Positions 38,957 through 49,046 of a stretch of DNA of 64,000 bases are shown piece after piece; positions within the stretch are counted from its first letter, which is position 1, and every line of letters starts with the position of its first letter. Origin of the DNA: Xanthocytophaga flava. GTDB lineage: Bacteria > Bacteroidota > Bacteroidia > Cytophagales > 172606-1. The notes under the pieces are model-generated. The model was not told the DNA's origin, did not search any database, and saw only the letters and a list, made by a program, of their open reading frames with translations. A program made the translations under genes and the position numbers. The stretch spans positions 310,001 to 374,000 of the forward strand of contig JASJOS010000005.1 of assembly GCA_030068525.1 (NCBI GenBank), given 5' to 3'.

Positions 38957-39652
38957 ATGAAAAACTTAATTTTATTAAAAACAGCATTATTACTATTAGT
39001 CTTAACACTAATTTCAAGTTGTGACAAATCAAAAGATGAACCTTCTCAACCTAAACCCTCTAAGGAATTTTATATACAAGCCACTATTGATAATAAGAGT
39101 ACTATTCTGGAAACAGATAATACTGGTGCAAATGGTATGGGAATGGGGACTGGATATAATTCTTCTGGCAATGGAGAGGGAGAAGAATATATGACGCAAT
39201 TTGGCGGTATTTATAACATCACAGAAACTAATGAAATAGAAATTAGATTAGTAACTAAAATAATGCAAAGGACAGAAGAAAATAGTGACGTATGGAAAGC
39301 AACTATGTATAGTTTATTTAAACCACAAACTTACATCTATGGTAGAGATAGTCAGGATGGTGATACGATAGACGAGGAAAGTTATAAGAATGGAATTGTA
39401 ATCAGCTATATAGACAACGATGGAGAAGAATGGCGTTCTGATTATGGCTCTGCCGATCAAACAGGTGGTATATTTAAAATCACTTCTGTTGTTAAGAATA
39501 CCGATCCAACAACTTATCCAACAATGAGGCAAGTAATTACTGGAGAGTTTTCGTGTAAATTGTATAATAAAGCAGGTAAATCTAAAAATCTTGAGGATGG
39601 AAAATTTAACATAAGAATTTTATACCACTCTGATTTTAGGATTGATGAATAA
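38957..39652 (+). CDS. lipoprotein of unknown function
   Basis: 231 residues. Type II signal peptide with lipobox LISSC at residues about 18-22, then an acidic linker. A beta-rich domain with a Gly/Met-rich loop (GANGMGMGTGYNSSG) follows. I do not recognise the family; it resembles the many Bacteroidota envelope lipoproteins. Single gene with its own terminator, divergent from gyrB. Confidence 0.7.
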   Translation: MKNLILLKTALLLLVLTLISSCDKSKDEPSQPKPSKEFYIQATIDNKSTILETDNTGANGMGMGTGYNSSGNGEGEEYMTQFGGIYNITETNEIEIRLVTKIMQRTEENSDVWKATMYSLFKPQTYIYGRDSQDGDTIDEESYKNGIVISYIDNDGEEWRSDYGSADQTGGIFKITSVVKNTDPTTYPTMRQVITGEFSCKLYNKAGKSKNLEDGKFNIRILYHSDFRIDE

Positions 39653-39688
39653 ACAAAAGAGCCTCTGGAAACAGAGGCTCTTTTGTTT
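39651..39688. terminator. bidirectional terminator between the lipoprotein gene and ileS
   Basis: Perfect 17-bp stem AAACAAAAGAGCCTCTG/CAGAGGCTCTTTTGTTT with a GAAA tetraloop. Confidence 0.9.
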
Positions 39689-39707
39689 AGTATAAGTATA
39701 GGCCAGA

Positions 39708-42700
39708 CTAGTTTATAACTTCCAGTTTGACATTAAGTGTAAACTCATCCAGATCTAATGGTACTGCACCTGCAACCTGTGGTGAAATTGCGAGTTCAAG
39801 TGCCTGTGTTTCAGAGCAAATGTACTCACGATTGCTTTCCAGTGCTGAGTCTACAAAAGTGTCCAGATTTTGGAATGTCAACCGGATCTTGTCCTGAACT
39901 TCCAGACCTGAGTCCTTACGCAGATTCTGAATACGGTTTACAACATCACGTGCAATCCCTTCACGGCGAAGATCATCATTCAATGTGATATCCAAGGCAA
40001 CAGTTAAACCACTTTCACTAGCCACGATCCATCCAGGAATATCTTCCGCAGAGATTTCAACATCTTCTGGTGTGATCGTAAGTGATTCTCCATTCAAACT
40101 GGTTACAAACCGACCTGTCTTTTCCAGTTCACGGATATTATCCTGATTCATTGCCTGAATCAATGCTGCAACCTCTTTCAGTTTTGGACCATACTCTTTA
40201 CCTAGCTTTTTAAAGTTAGGTTTGATTTTCTTTACCAATAACCCGGAAGCATCATCAACATATTCAACCGTTTTGATATTTGTTTCTGAAAGAATCAGAT
40301 CTGCTACTGACCGAACACGATCTTTCTGATCTTCATTCAGGATAGGCAATAATATCCGTGATAATGGCTGACGTACCCGCAATGTGTGTTTCTTACGCAG
40401 TGAATGTACCAGTGACGAATAACGTTGCGCCAGATCCATAGATTCTTCCAGCTTTTTGTCGATACGTTGAGTATCTGCCTTTACAAAATCAGTCAAGTGT
40501 ACAGATTCTGGTGCCAGTGGCGTATTTTTTGCTTTCGCCTCTTCCCGTACATTGTCTGTCATGTTTTGATACAACCAATCGGCAAAGAATGGCGCTACAG
40601 GACTTATAAGCTGGGCAATGACAACCAGACATTCCTGTAAAGTTTCATAAGCTGCTCTCTTATCTTCAGTAAGCTCTCCTTTCCAGAAACGGCGACGAGA
40701 TAAACGTACATACCAGTTTGACAACTGTTCTGTTACAAAATATTGTATTGCACGAGTTGCTCTGGTTGGTTCGTAATTGTCGTATGCTTCGTCTACTTCC
40801 AGGATTAATGACTGAAGCTTTGATATAACCCAGCGATCTAATTCTGATAGTTTTTCATATGGAACACGATCAAACTCAGAAAGTTTGTAGTTGTCCAGGT
40901 TGGCATACATTGCATAAAATTGATAGGTATTAAACAATGTTCCGAAGAACTTGCGTTGTACTTCAACTATGCCATCAGAATATTGGTCAACCAACTGCAT
41001 TTCGTTATAGAACGCAGCTTCCTTCTTTATGTCGTGAACATAACGTACGCCTTTTCCATCTTCATACACTTTCTCCCAGCTAAACTTCAGATCATCCCAT
41101 GGGTTCGCATTAGAGATCATATACCAACGTACAGCATCAGAACCATATTTCCCTAAGGCATAGAATGGATCTACTACATTACCCTTACGCTTCGACATTT
41201 TTTCTCCATTCTTGTCGAGAACCAGACCTGTTGATACAACATTCTTGAAAGCTACGCTGTCAAACAGCATACCTGCAATCGCATGCAGTGTAAAGAACCA
41301 TCCACGAGTTTGATCTACTCCTTCTGAGATAAAGTCTGCCGGATAGCTATTTTTAAAGATATCCTGGTTCTCAAATGGATAATGCCATTGTGCATAAGGC
41401 ATTGCACCTGAATCGAACCATACATCTATCAGATCAGGCTCTCTGAACATTACCTTACCACTTGGAGATACAAGATATACTTCATCTACATATGGACGGT
41501 GTAGATCGTGTTCTCCTTTGGCTAGCTGCGCCAGGAACTTCTCATTCTTTTCACGTTGGTCTGCAGATAATACGGTATCCTTCAGTGCATGAGTAACGCT
41601 GTGTCTGAGTTCTTCTACTGATCCTATACATACTTCTTCATTATCCTCACTGCGCCATATAGGTAGTGGTGTACCCCAGAACCGGCTACGACTCAAGTTC
41701 CAGTCTACCAGATTTTCCAGCCAGTTGCCAAAACGACCAGTTCCAGTACTTTCAGGCTTCCAGTTGATGGTTTTATTTAGTGATACCAACCGGTCTTTCA
41801 TTACTGTAGTACGGATAAACCAGCTATCCAGTGGATAGTAGAGTACCGGTTTGTCTGTACGCCAGCAATGTGGATAGGTGTGTTCGTATTTCTCAACTTT
41901 AAACGCCTTACCTTCCAGCTTTAAGATGATAGAGATGATTTCGTCAGTAGTCTTGTAATCACCCGCTTTCTCATCCTCAGCTGTATAGTTTTTCACATAA
42001 AAATCATCTTCTCCCAATGGACGATGTGTCTTTATGCTATATTCCTGTACTTTCTTGGCTAACTGGCTACCTATTTCTTTTACGAATTGCCCCTTGCGGT
42101 TTACAACAGGCATTTCTTTGTCTGTCTCATCTTTCACCATGATAGCAGGGATGCCATTTTGCTGAGCAACCCGGAAGTCATCTGCACCAAATGTAGGCGA
42201 AGTATGTACCACTCCTGTACCATCTTCAGTAGTAACGAAGTCACCTACTATTACCCGAAATGCTGGAGCATCAGGCTTTACAAATGGCAATAATTGCTCA
42301 TATTCAACGCCTTCCAGATCACCACCTTTGAATTCTTTCAGAACTGTCCATGGCAATATCTTATGATCGCCATTCTGATAAGCTTCAAAGTCACCATCTT
42401 TTCCTTTTTCAGTAAAGTATTTTCCTACCAGTGCTTTGGCTAACACTACCTGCACAGGAGCATACGTATAGGGATTGAAGGTTTTTACCAATACATAGTC
42501 AATAGATTTTCCTACTGTCAATGCTGAGTTGGCAGGAAGTGTCCATGGAGTAGTTGTCCAGGCTAATACAAATACATCAGTCTGAGGTTCTTTTAACTTG
42601 AATAAGAATTCAGACTTTGCATTCTCTAACACCTTAAACATCGCAACGATGGTCGTATCTTTTACATCCCGATACGTTCCTGGCATGTTTAACTCGTGTG

Positions 42701-43271
42701 AACTTAATCCCGTACCCGCTGCTGGTGAATATGGCTGAATAGTATAGCCCTTGTAAAGCAGTCCTTTCTCATGCAGTTGCTTTAATAGCCACCATAAAGA
42801 TTCAATGTAGTCATTTTGATAGGTAACATAGGGATGCTCAAGATCTACCCAATAGCCCATCTGTTCAGTGAGGTTATTCCACTGATCAGTAAAGCGCATC
42901 ACGGTTTCCCGGCATTTTTTGTTATATTCCTCTATGCTTATTTTTACACCAATATCTTCTTTCTTAATATTCAGTTCTTTTTCTACCTGCAGTTCAATCG
43001 GCAATCCATGTGTATCCCATCCACCTTTACGTTTTACCTGAAAGCCTTTTAACGTTTTATAGCGACAAAAAATATCCTTAATAGTCCGTGCCATAACGTG
43101 GTGAATACCAGGTGTTCCGTTGGCTGACGGCGGTCCTTCATAAAACGTAAAACTGGGTTTGCCTTCGCGAAAGCTAACCGATTGTTCAAACAGACGATTC
43201 TGTTTCCAGAACGCAAGTACGTCCTTGGCAATCTGCGGATAATCCGCATTTTTATATTCCTTGTACTTCAC
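39708..43271 (-). CDS. ileS: isoleucyl-tRNA synthetase, long (type 2-like) form
   Basis: Charges tRNA-Ile. 1187 residues, longer than the about 930-residue common bacterial form. HIGH-type motif reads GIHHVMARTIKD; KMSKS-type motif is GEKMSKRKGN near residue 690. Editing domain (TTPWTLPANSAL, then GTGVVHTSPTFG) is present. The C-terminal extension lacks an obvious zinc knuckle and resembles the eukaryote-like type 2 enzymes. GTG start at 43271 gives MKYKEYKNADYPQ. Known for the family: type 2 enzymes tolerate mupirocin; here that is inference. Confidence 0.93.
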   Translation of the reverse strand: MKYKEYKNADYPQIAKDVLAFWKQNRLFEQSVSFREGKPSFTFYEGPPSANGTPGIHHVMARTIKDIFCRYKTLKGFQVKRKGGWDTHGLPIELQVEKELNIKKEDIGVKISIEEYNKKCRETVMRFTDQWNNLTEQMGYWVDLEHPYVTYQNDYIESLWWLLKQLHEKGLLYKGYTIQPYSPAAGTGLSSHELNMPGTYRDVKDTTIVAMFKVLENAKSEFLFKLKEPQTDVFVLAWTTTPWTLPANSALTVGKSIDYVLVKTFNPYTYAPVQVVLAKALVGKYFTEKGKDGDFEAYQNGDHKILPWTVLKEFKGGDLEGVEYEQLLPFVKPDAPAFRVIVGDFVTTEDGTGVVHTSPTFGADDFRVAQQNGIPAIMVKDETDKEMPVVNRKGQFVKEIGSQLAKKVQEYSIKTHRPLGEDDFYVKNYTAEDEKAGDYKTTDEIISIILKLEGKAFKVEKYEHTYPHCWRTDKPVLYYPLDSWFIRTTVMKDRLVSLNKTINWKPESTGTGRFGNWLENLVDWNLSRSRFWGTPLPIWRSEDNEEVCIGSVEELRHSVTHALKDTVLSADQREKNEKFLAQLAKGEHDLHRPYVDEVYLVSPSGKVMFREPDLIDVWFDSGAMPYAQWHYPFENQDIFKNSYPADFISEGVDQTRGWFFTLHAIAGMLFDSVAFKNVVSTGLVLDKNGEKMSKRKGNVVDPFYALGKYGSDAVRWYMISNANPWDDLKFSWEKVYEDGKGVRYVHDIKKEAAFYNEMQLVDQYSDGIVEVQRKFFGTLFNTYQFYAMYANLDNYKLSEFDRVPYEKLSELDRWVISKLQSLILEVDEAYDNYEPTRATRAIQYFVTEQLSNWYVRLSRRRFWKGELTEDKRAAYETLQECLVVIAQLISPVAPFFADWLYQNMTDNVREEAKAKNTPLAPESVHLTDFVKADTQRIDKKLEESMDLAQRYSSLVHSLRKKHTLRVRQPLSRILLPILNEDQKDRVRSVADLILSETNIKTVEYVDDASGLLVKKIKPNFKKLGKEYGPKLKEVAALIQAMNQDNIRELEKTGRFVTSLNGESLTITPEDVEISAEDIPGWIVASESGLTVALDITLNDDLRREGIARDVVNRIQNLRKDSGLEVQDKIRLTFQNLDTFVDSALESNREYICSETQALELAISPQVAGAVPLDLDEFTLNVKLEVIN

Positions 43272-43550
43272 AGTTTTGAATGACTGAGTGATAGAATAAA
43301 TAAAAGAGCACGAAATTAGTTAAAAATGCCGAAACAAGTGCCATTTACTCGAAAGAAACACATATTCAGTATCTTGTCTGTTGTGACTCTTGTATCTTCT
43401 ATAACAGTTTTAATTGTGGAAAAAGTTTTCCTGCAACAGTTGCAAATATCTGGTGGAAGGTAATTTTGCTATACAATGGATTTTTATCCGCTCTATTTGT
43501 TCTGTTATATGGCTATTTTACAACTTGTAACAGCCTATAGGAATAAATGA

Positions 43551-44315
43551 TTATTGCCCCTTCTCTTTTTTTCTTAGATCCATATTGTGGAAGTAAAACA
43601 AACGAATAACATGTATACTTCTATAGCGATTGCCTGCAGCCAATTGCTGAAATACATTGCTATACCCGAACTGGAAGTTATCATGATCATTTACATGATA
43701 AGCTAAGCCTGTAAAAAATCGATTCTGGTCAAAATAGTTATTGATAATCTCTTTGCCAAAGTTGAGGAGTATCTCATCATTTACTACCCAGGAAAAGGTT
43801 TTAGGCGCAAACTTATTTTTATTCAAAGGAATAAAGAATTGAAGGTTGTAGCGGAGTCGATAATTAAAATTGTATCCATCTGCCAGTTCATCGTCATTCT
43901 TAATTTTGTGACGAAACCTTTCTTCCAGGCGAATCCATTGCATGGTACGAATGCGGGTGTAATTGGTATGCCATTGTAACTGTTGCCAGATACGGTGTTC
44001 TGGCTGCGAAATATTGGCATGCCCCTCAGCAGGAAAAAAGTTTACATATGCATAACCCGCTGTGAGTTTAGTATTAGTGGCAAAGTAATATGTCCCACCC
44101 AAACGAATAATAGATAGAGATAGGTCTTTTACAAAGTCGTCTTTTGTGCGTAAATGAAAATCTGTCCATATACCCCACTTTTCGGAAAGTCGGGTTTGAT
44201 TCATATACGCCATCCATACTTGGCGAACTGTTGTAGTTTGTTTGGTAGTTTGTGCTTTTGTAGAAAAAGCAGTAGTTAGCAGAAGAACAAAGGGAAGGAA
44301 ATATCTGTGTTTCAT
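43551..44315 (-). CDS. DUF2490 outer-membrane-like protein
   Basis: 254 residues. Signal peptide (FLPFVLLLTTAFSTKAQ), then about 230 residues of alternating strands with aromatic ends (WGIWTDFHLRTKDDF, TKLTAGYAYVNFFP, RLRYNLQFFIPLN), typical of DUF2490, a predicted small beta-barrel. ATG at 44315 begins the signal peptide. It follows the TonB receptor gene on the same strand, but a hairpin at 44366-44402 separates them. Confidence 0.8.
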   Translation of the reverse strand: MKHRYFLPFVLLLTTAFSTKAQTTKQTTTVRQVWMAYMNQTRLSEKWGIWTDFHLRTKDDFVKDLSLSIIRLGGTYYFATNTKLTAGYAYVNFFPAEGHANISQPEHRIWQQLQWHTNYTRIRTMQWIRLEERFRHKIKNDDELADGYNFNYRLRYNLQFFIPLNKNKFAPKTFSWVVNDEILLNFGKEIINNYFDQNRFFTGLAYHVNDHDNFQFGYSNVFQQLAAGNRYRSIHVIRLFYFHNMDLRKKEKGQ

Positions 44316-44365
44316 TATCTTGAATAGATGAAGAGGAGTATACAAAGATAGAATCTTTCAATAAA

Positions 44366-44402
44366 AAAATCCTCCAATCAAGAGTTAGATTGGAGGATTT
44401 AG
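44366..44402 (-). terminator. intrinsic terminator of the TonB receptor gene
   Basis: Perfect 13-bp stem AAATCCTCCAATC/GATTGGAGGATTT with a short loop; T run on the minus strand. Confidence 0.8.
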
Positions 44403-44432
44403 ACTATGAGTTAAATCAAGATGAAGCTGCGC

Positions 44433-47231
44433 CTATTTCTGTAAGAGCCCGTCTACTGTAATGGTTGTATAATAGAATGCACCAATGGTTGGTCCGCCAA
44501 AATACTGGAAGTAGCGTTTGTTCAACAAATTAGAACCGCCAATCTTGATCTGCGACTTAATAGCAGGTAATCGATAGGTAATCTGACCGTCAAATGTATA
44601 ATACGAAGGTACTGTTCCATTACCCAGAGGTGCCTGCCATGCGAAACTGGATTGCCAACGCCATGCAATGTTAAAACCAAGATTTTTTGCAATCTCACGA
44701 TTACCGATGCTTAGGTTTACAATATCCTGAGGGGTATTGAATGAAGTTTCTAGCCCGGAATCTTTACGATCTACCTTTGCTAATTTGGCATAACTATAGT
44801 TTCCGGTAAAAGTAAACTTACGGAAGAAATTGTAAGTAATACCCAAAGATGCTCCATAGTTATAATACGTATTCTTGGCGTTTGTCCACATCCGGTAACG
44901 TGTTTGTTTCGTATTATCGGCTGCTTCATAAATTGCAGGACTCACTCCCTCTGCCTGATCATCAATTTTAGTTGTCTTAGGAACAACAATCTCAACCTGA
45001 TCAATGAAGTTATTATAGATATTATAATAACCATCTACATCCAGAAATACTTTATCATTGAACAGAGATGCTTTATAGCCAATATCAAAGGCTTCAATCT
45101 GTTCTGGTTTCAGGTAAGTATATGTATTTCGAACCAACAGATCTTTGTTGTCTAGTATTGCCTGATCCTGAGTTTTGCCATTCTGATTTACATCATTCGT
45201 AATTGCTTTCTGGAATGCATCTACGGAACTACGCAGGTAAGAGTTTTCAAACAATCCATTAGTAAGCAAAGATAAACCACCATAACGAATTACACCACCA
45301 TTGTTAACTGTTGAGAATCCTTCAAACAGAGTAGGAAAACGGTAACCATTCTGGAAAGAAACACGGAAATTATGTTTTTCTTTCAGTGTATAGACAGCAG
45401 CAATCCGTGGGTTTAGTTTTGCATTGAAATATTGTGCCTTATCCAGACGTGCAGAAGCTACCAGTTTTAGATTTTTATTTAACAAATACTTTGTTGCCTG
45501 TACAAAACCTCCCACTTTATTATAGTGAAGTATACCCAAAGGATCGTTTTTATCCGGATTGATAAAACTGTTTCCTTCCGGAGTAATCAGGAAATCACGG
45601 AAATCAGCTCCTACCAGCAGATCAATCCAGGTAATCTTGCCCGCGAAGTCGTATTGTCCTTCCAGATGATAAAATTTATGATTCATCAGAAGTTGTGCTC
45701 CAATATCCCAGTTATTGATGTAAGTTAGTTCATGCAGCTTATCGTTGTAGGCTTTGGTGCCTGGTTCATAACGTCCTGCATCTGCAAATGCTCGTGCCTG
45801 TTGGTGGGCATTTGTTACAGACACACCACCATTGTACAATTCATTGTATTTGCTCTGGTACTCACTAAACCATTTTGCATCTGTTTTAAATGCCCGGTCT
45901 ATGTTCTCACCCATTGGACGTATGTTATAAGACTTATCAGTGTATTCCTGAGTCAGATAAGCACGGAAGAAATAATTAGTACCTCGTAGATATACCTTGT
46001 GTTGTTGGATTCGGTAATCATCTAAACGAATCCGGTTACCACGTTGATAGATAGCATCCGAAACACCTATACGATAAGCATAACTAGCTTCTAGTTTCTC
46101 GGTGATTTTATAATGAATAGCTGCATCCGCTTTCAGGTTACTTACATTGTAGTCATCATTTACCAGATCTTTTTCATAATAACCTGTCCGGCGTACCTCA
46201 TACCGTTTACCATCTGCCAGAGTAAGTGTTTTTCGGTTTGAGCTTTCATTTCCATATGAGTTTAATGGATCTTTACCTGGATTATCTGCTCCTAGTAGCC
46301 CTGTTGAGCTATTCGCTGTTGCATTTAAGTCATAGGGATTATTCGCTACCCAATCGGTTCCTTTTAAGTATCCAACATTTACTTTAAACGCAAGTTTATC
46401 ATTTAATGCTGTGGCATACCGGATAGCTGTTTCTGTAAACGGCCTAACGGAATAGTCTGGGTCATTGATGTGATTAATTCCAACTTTTTGGTAGACACTA
46501 AGTCCCTGATAGTAAAAAGGTGATTTGGTAATCACATTGGAGATACCATTCAAGGCATTCATTCCATACAATGCAGAGGATGCTCCAGGAGTCACCTCGA
46601 TACTCTCAACATCTAGTTCGGTTGGGCCTACTGTATTGGCAATAGATACACCTAAACCTGGTGCCTGTGTATCAGCACCATCTACCAACTGTAAGAAGCG
46701 CGGATTTGTTGTATTGCCAAAACCACGGGTATTGGGAACCTTAAATCCTAGACTAAGAGTAGTCATCTGGACACCTTTTACAGATTCGATAGCATCGAAA
46801 AAGCTGGGGGCAGGGGTTTCTTTTATTGCTCTAAGATCGAGTTTTTCGATTGCGACTGGCGATTTCATTACTGTTTCTTCAACACGGGAAGCTGTTACAA
46901 CTACCTCCTGACCTAACATAGTCTGGGTTTCCAGTTGCACATTGATCTTATCTTCCAATGTCTTTACTACATACTCCTGAGGTGCATAACCAACAGAAGA
47001 GAAAACTAGTGTAAGAGGGAATTTTAGTTTTGTTTTTAATGCAAAGGCACCTTTGGCATCAGTAATAACTCCACTTATGGTACCTTTAATCTGCACAGTA
47101 ACTCCAACAAGTGGCTCCTGAGTTTGATTGTCAATAACTTTTCCACTTATAAGTAATAGATTATCCTGCGCAGACAGAGATAGTATTACCAGGTTGAAAA
47201 GCACATAGAATAGGAATAATTTTTTTTTCAT
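44433..47231 (-). CDS. TonB-dependent receptor with carboxypeptidase-like N-terminal domain
   Basis: 932 residues. Signal peptide (LFYVLFNLVILSLSAQ). A CarboxypepD_reg-like domain follows (ISGKVIDNQTQEPLVGVTVQIKG), then a plug (VVVTASRVEETVMKSPVAIEKL, then GASSALYGMNALNG), then a beta-barrel ending in an aromatic-rich strand. No SusD-like gene is adjacent, so it is probably not a polysaccharide-utilisation SusC; the substrate (siderophore, cobalamin or other) is unknown. ATG at 47231 begins the signal peptide, removing 29 upstream codons. Confidence 0.9.
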   Translation of the reverse strand: MKKKLFLFYVLFNLVILSLSAQDNLLLISGKVIDNQTQEPLVGVTVQIKGTISGVITDAKGAFALKTKLKFPLTLVFSSVGYAPQEYVVKTLEDKINVQLETQTMLGQEVVVTASRVEETVMKSPVAIEKLDLRAIKETPAPSFFDAIESVKGVQMTTLSLGFKVPNTRGFGNTTNPRFLQLVDGADTQAPGLGVSIANTVGPTELDVESIEVTPGASSALYGMNALNGISNVITKSPFYYQGLSVYQKVGINHINDPDYSVRPFTETAIRYATALNDKLAFKVNVGYLKGTDWVANNPYDLNATANSSTGLLGADNPGKDPLNSYGNESSNRKTLTLADGKRYEVRRTGYYEKDLVNDDYNVSNLKADAAIHYKITEKLEASYAYRIGVSDAIYQRGNRIRLDDYRIQQHKVYLRGTNYFFRAYLTQEYTDKSYNIRPMGENIDRAFKTDAKWFSEYQSKYNELYNGGVSVTNAHQQARAFADAGRYEPGTKAYNDKLHELTYINNWDIGAQLLMNHKFYHLEGQYDFAGKITWIDLLVGADFRDFLITPEGNSFINPDKNDPLGILHYNKVGGFVQATKYLLNKNLKLVASARLDKAQYFNAKLNPRIAAVYTLKEKHNFRVSFQNGYRFPTLFEGFSTVNNGGVIRYGGLSLLTNGLFENSYLRSSVDAFQKAITNDVNQNGKTQDQAILDNKDLLVRNTYTYLKPEQIEAFDIGYKASLFNDKVFLDVDGYYNIYNNFIDQVEIVVPKTTKIDDQAEGVSPAIYEAADNTKQTRYRMWTNAKNTYYNYGASLGITYNFFRKFTFTGNYSYAKLAKVDRKDSGLETSFNTPQDIVNLSIGNREIAKNLGFNIAWRWQSSFAWQAPLGNGTVPSYYTFDGQITYRLPAIKSQIKIGGSNLLNKRYFQYFGGPTIGAFYYTTITVDGLLQK

Positions 47232-47913
47232 GGAATGATAAAGATTTGTTTGGTGGGAACAGAATCGTTCAGGCATCCAGTAGACTATTTGAAATGCAGC
47301 GGTCTTGCAACTTAACAAGTTAATAATAACTTATTGAAATTCAAATCATTGTACTCTGAGTGTATATAGGCTAAGTATGTAGAAGATTTGGATTTTAATC
47401 AACATATAAACAATCCAAATACTCAAAAACAGAGAAAAAATTAAACATAAGACTTGCTTTTAAATAGTATGTATCTGAATGAGGTAACAAAAGTAAATAT
47501 TCTTATCAATATTCCTATAGAATTAGTAGAGATTTGTGAAAATATTTTTTTACTTGCAGACTTTACTAAAAGATTAACTTGAGATAACCGCTCTACGGAA
47601 ATAAAAAATGTAGATTGATGGTAACGAAGCTGAAGAGATTATCGTAGAAAAATAGCCATATAGAAAATAATAGAAGTGTAAGTTTTTCAAAACAATTACA
47701 CGTTAGGCTCAGGATAATGTTTTGTATCTTGGTAAGACATTGGAAAAGAAGTAGTCTATGTGTTAAAGTAGTGTTAATTATTGCAACCCGCCACTCGTCT
47801 TCCTATAAAATAGAAATACTGCATCAGAATAAAAGCCATAAAATCACCCTGTTAGATGGATCTGGCAGGATTATTTAGTTAGGATAAGACAATCATAAAT
47901 GTTGTAGTAAATT
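47232..47913. other. 682-bp AT-rich intergenic region, nothing recognised
   Basis: Divergent spacer between the TonB receptor (-) and the alpha/beta hydrolase gene (+). No ORF, RNA or strong hairpin was found by eye. Presumably holds the promoters of both genes. Confidence 0.4.
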
Positions 47914-48843
47914 ATGAATCGGATCGTTTTCATTCAGACTTATCTTGTGAAGTATGTTGTTTTGCTTCTATTTTTAGCTACAACAACAGGATGTTTTCGG
48001 GGTCAGATTATGACGGATAAGAAGTTTGCCAAGCACTACAAACATCTTCCTGTCAAACCTACTTTCCATTCGATTCAAAATGATTCAGTAACCTTACACT
48101 ATGCAAGTGTCGGCTCGGATACTTTACCTACTTTATTACTGATTCATGGTGCCCCTGGTGGTTGGTATGGCTATATGAATATGTTGGATGATACAGTGCT
48201 GCAACGGTATTTTCACATTATTGCAGTAGACCGCCTGGGATATGGCAAATCTAAACGTAAAAATCAGTTTGCTGTAACATCTATCGAAAAGCAGGCTCAG
48301 GGAATATTACCTTTATTAAATGAAACCACAAAAAGCCAACCTGCTATTGTTGTGGGCAGATCGTATGGGGCTGCTATTGCTGCACAACTCACGCTTCTGG
48401 CACCAGAAAAGGTAAAATATCTATGTATGGTGGCTCCTCCTATTGATCCTGAAAAAGAAAAAATATTCTGGTTTGCACGTGCAGCCCGCTATCGGGTAGT
48501 ACAATGGTTTTTACCACATTCATTTGTTGTAGCTACTGCAGAAAAATTTGCTCATGCTAGTGAGCTACGCGAACTAGAGCCTAAATGGCAACAATTGAAT
48601 ACTCCTCTTACTGTATTGCAGGGTGGAAAAGACTGGATTGCCGATCCTCTCAACCTGACATTTGCTAAAAAACACATCAAATGTAAAAAAGCCCGCTTCA
48701 TGTTCCTTCCACTTGCTGGCCACTTTATCACTCAAACACACGTAGACCTTATTAAGAAAGTTGTTTTCGAAGCTGCGGGTCTATCTTTAGGCGAAATTGC
48801 CTCACAAGGAGAGTATTTACTCGAAGAGAGTGAAGTAAAATAG
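47914..48843 (+). CDS. alpha/beta hydrolase lipoprotein
   Basis: 309 residues. N-terminal hydrophobic segment with lipobox-like ATTTGC, so probably exported and lipid-anchored. Alpha/beta hydrolase fold: LLIHGAPGGWYGY (oxyanion region), nucleophile in VVGRSYGAA (G-x-S-x-G), Asp in QGGKDWIADP, His in LAGHFITQTH. Substrate unknown; ester or peptide hydrolases share this layout. Followed by recQ. Confidence 0.8.
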   Translation: MNRIVFIQTYLVKYVVLLLFLATTTGCFRGQIMTDKKFAKHYKHLPVKPTFHSIQNDSVTLHYASVGSDTLPTLLLIHGAPGGWYGYMNMLDDTVLQRYFHIIAVDRLGYGKSKRKNQFAVTSIEKQAQGILPLLNETTKSQPAIVVGRSYGAAIAAQLTLLAPEKVKYLCMVAPPIDPEKEKIFWFARAARYRVVQWFLPHSFVVATAEKFAHASELRELEPKWQQLNTPLTVLQGGKDWIADPLNLTFAKKHIKCKKARFMFLPLAGHFITQTHVDLIKKVVFEAAGLSLGEIASQGEYLLEESEVK

Positions 48844-48851
48844 TATCTTTG
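48844..48851 (+). promoter_or_regulatory. TAnnTTTG -7 element, candidate recQ promoter
   Basis: TATCTTTG fits the Bacteroidota -7 consensus exactly. It lies just past the hydrolase stop and about 195 bases before the recQ start. No clear -33 element was placed. Confidence 0.35.
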
Positions 48852-49046
48852 CAAATAGATAAGGTCATCTTACTAAGTTAGGATTAAAAGATTCTAGCCC
48901 ACAGCAGCGTTAAAAACAAAGAAGTACTCTGGTTAATCGAATCAGAAGCGTTTACATCTTTGTCTCTGAAAGAATAAATATTTATTTGTCTTTGTCCTCG
49001 CAGCACAGATAATGATCTGGTGCTACTTTTTATTTGTATTCAAACC

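Noticed and set aside
44433-47231. SusC of a polysaccharide utilisation locus
   Set aside because: No SusD-like lipoprotein or glycan enzymes lie next to it.
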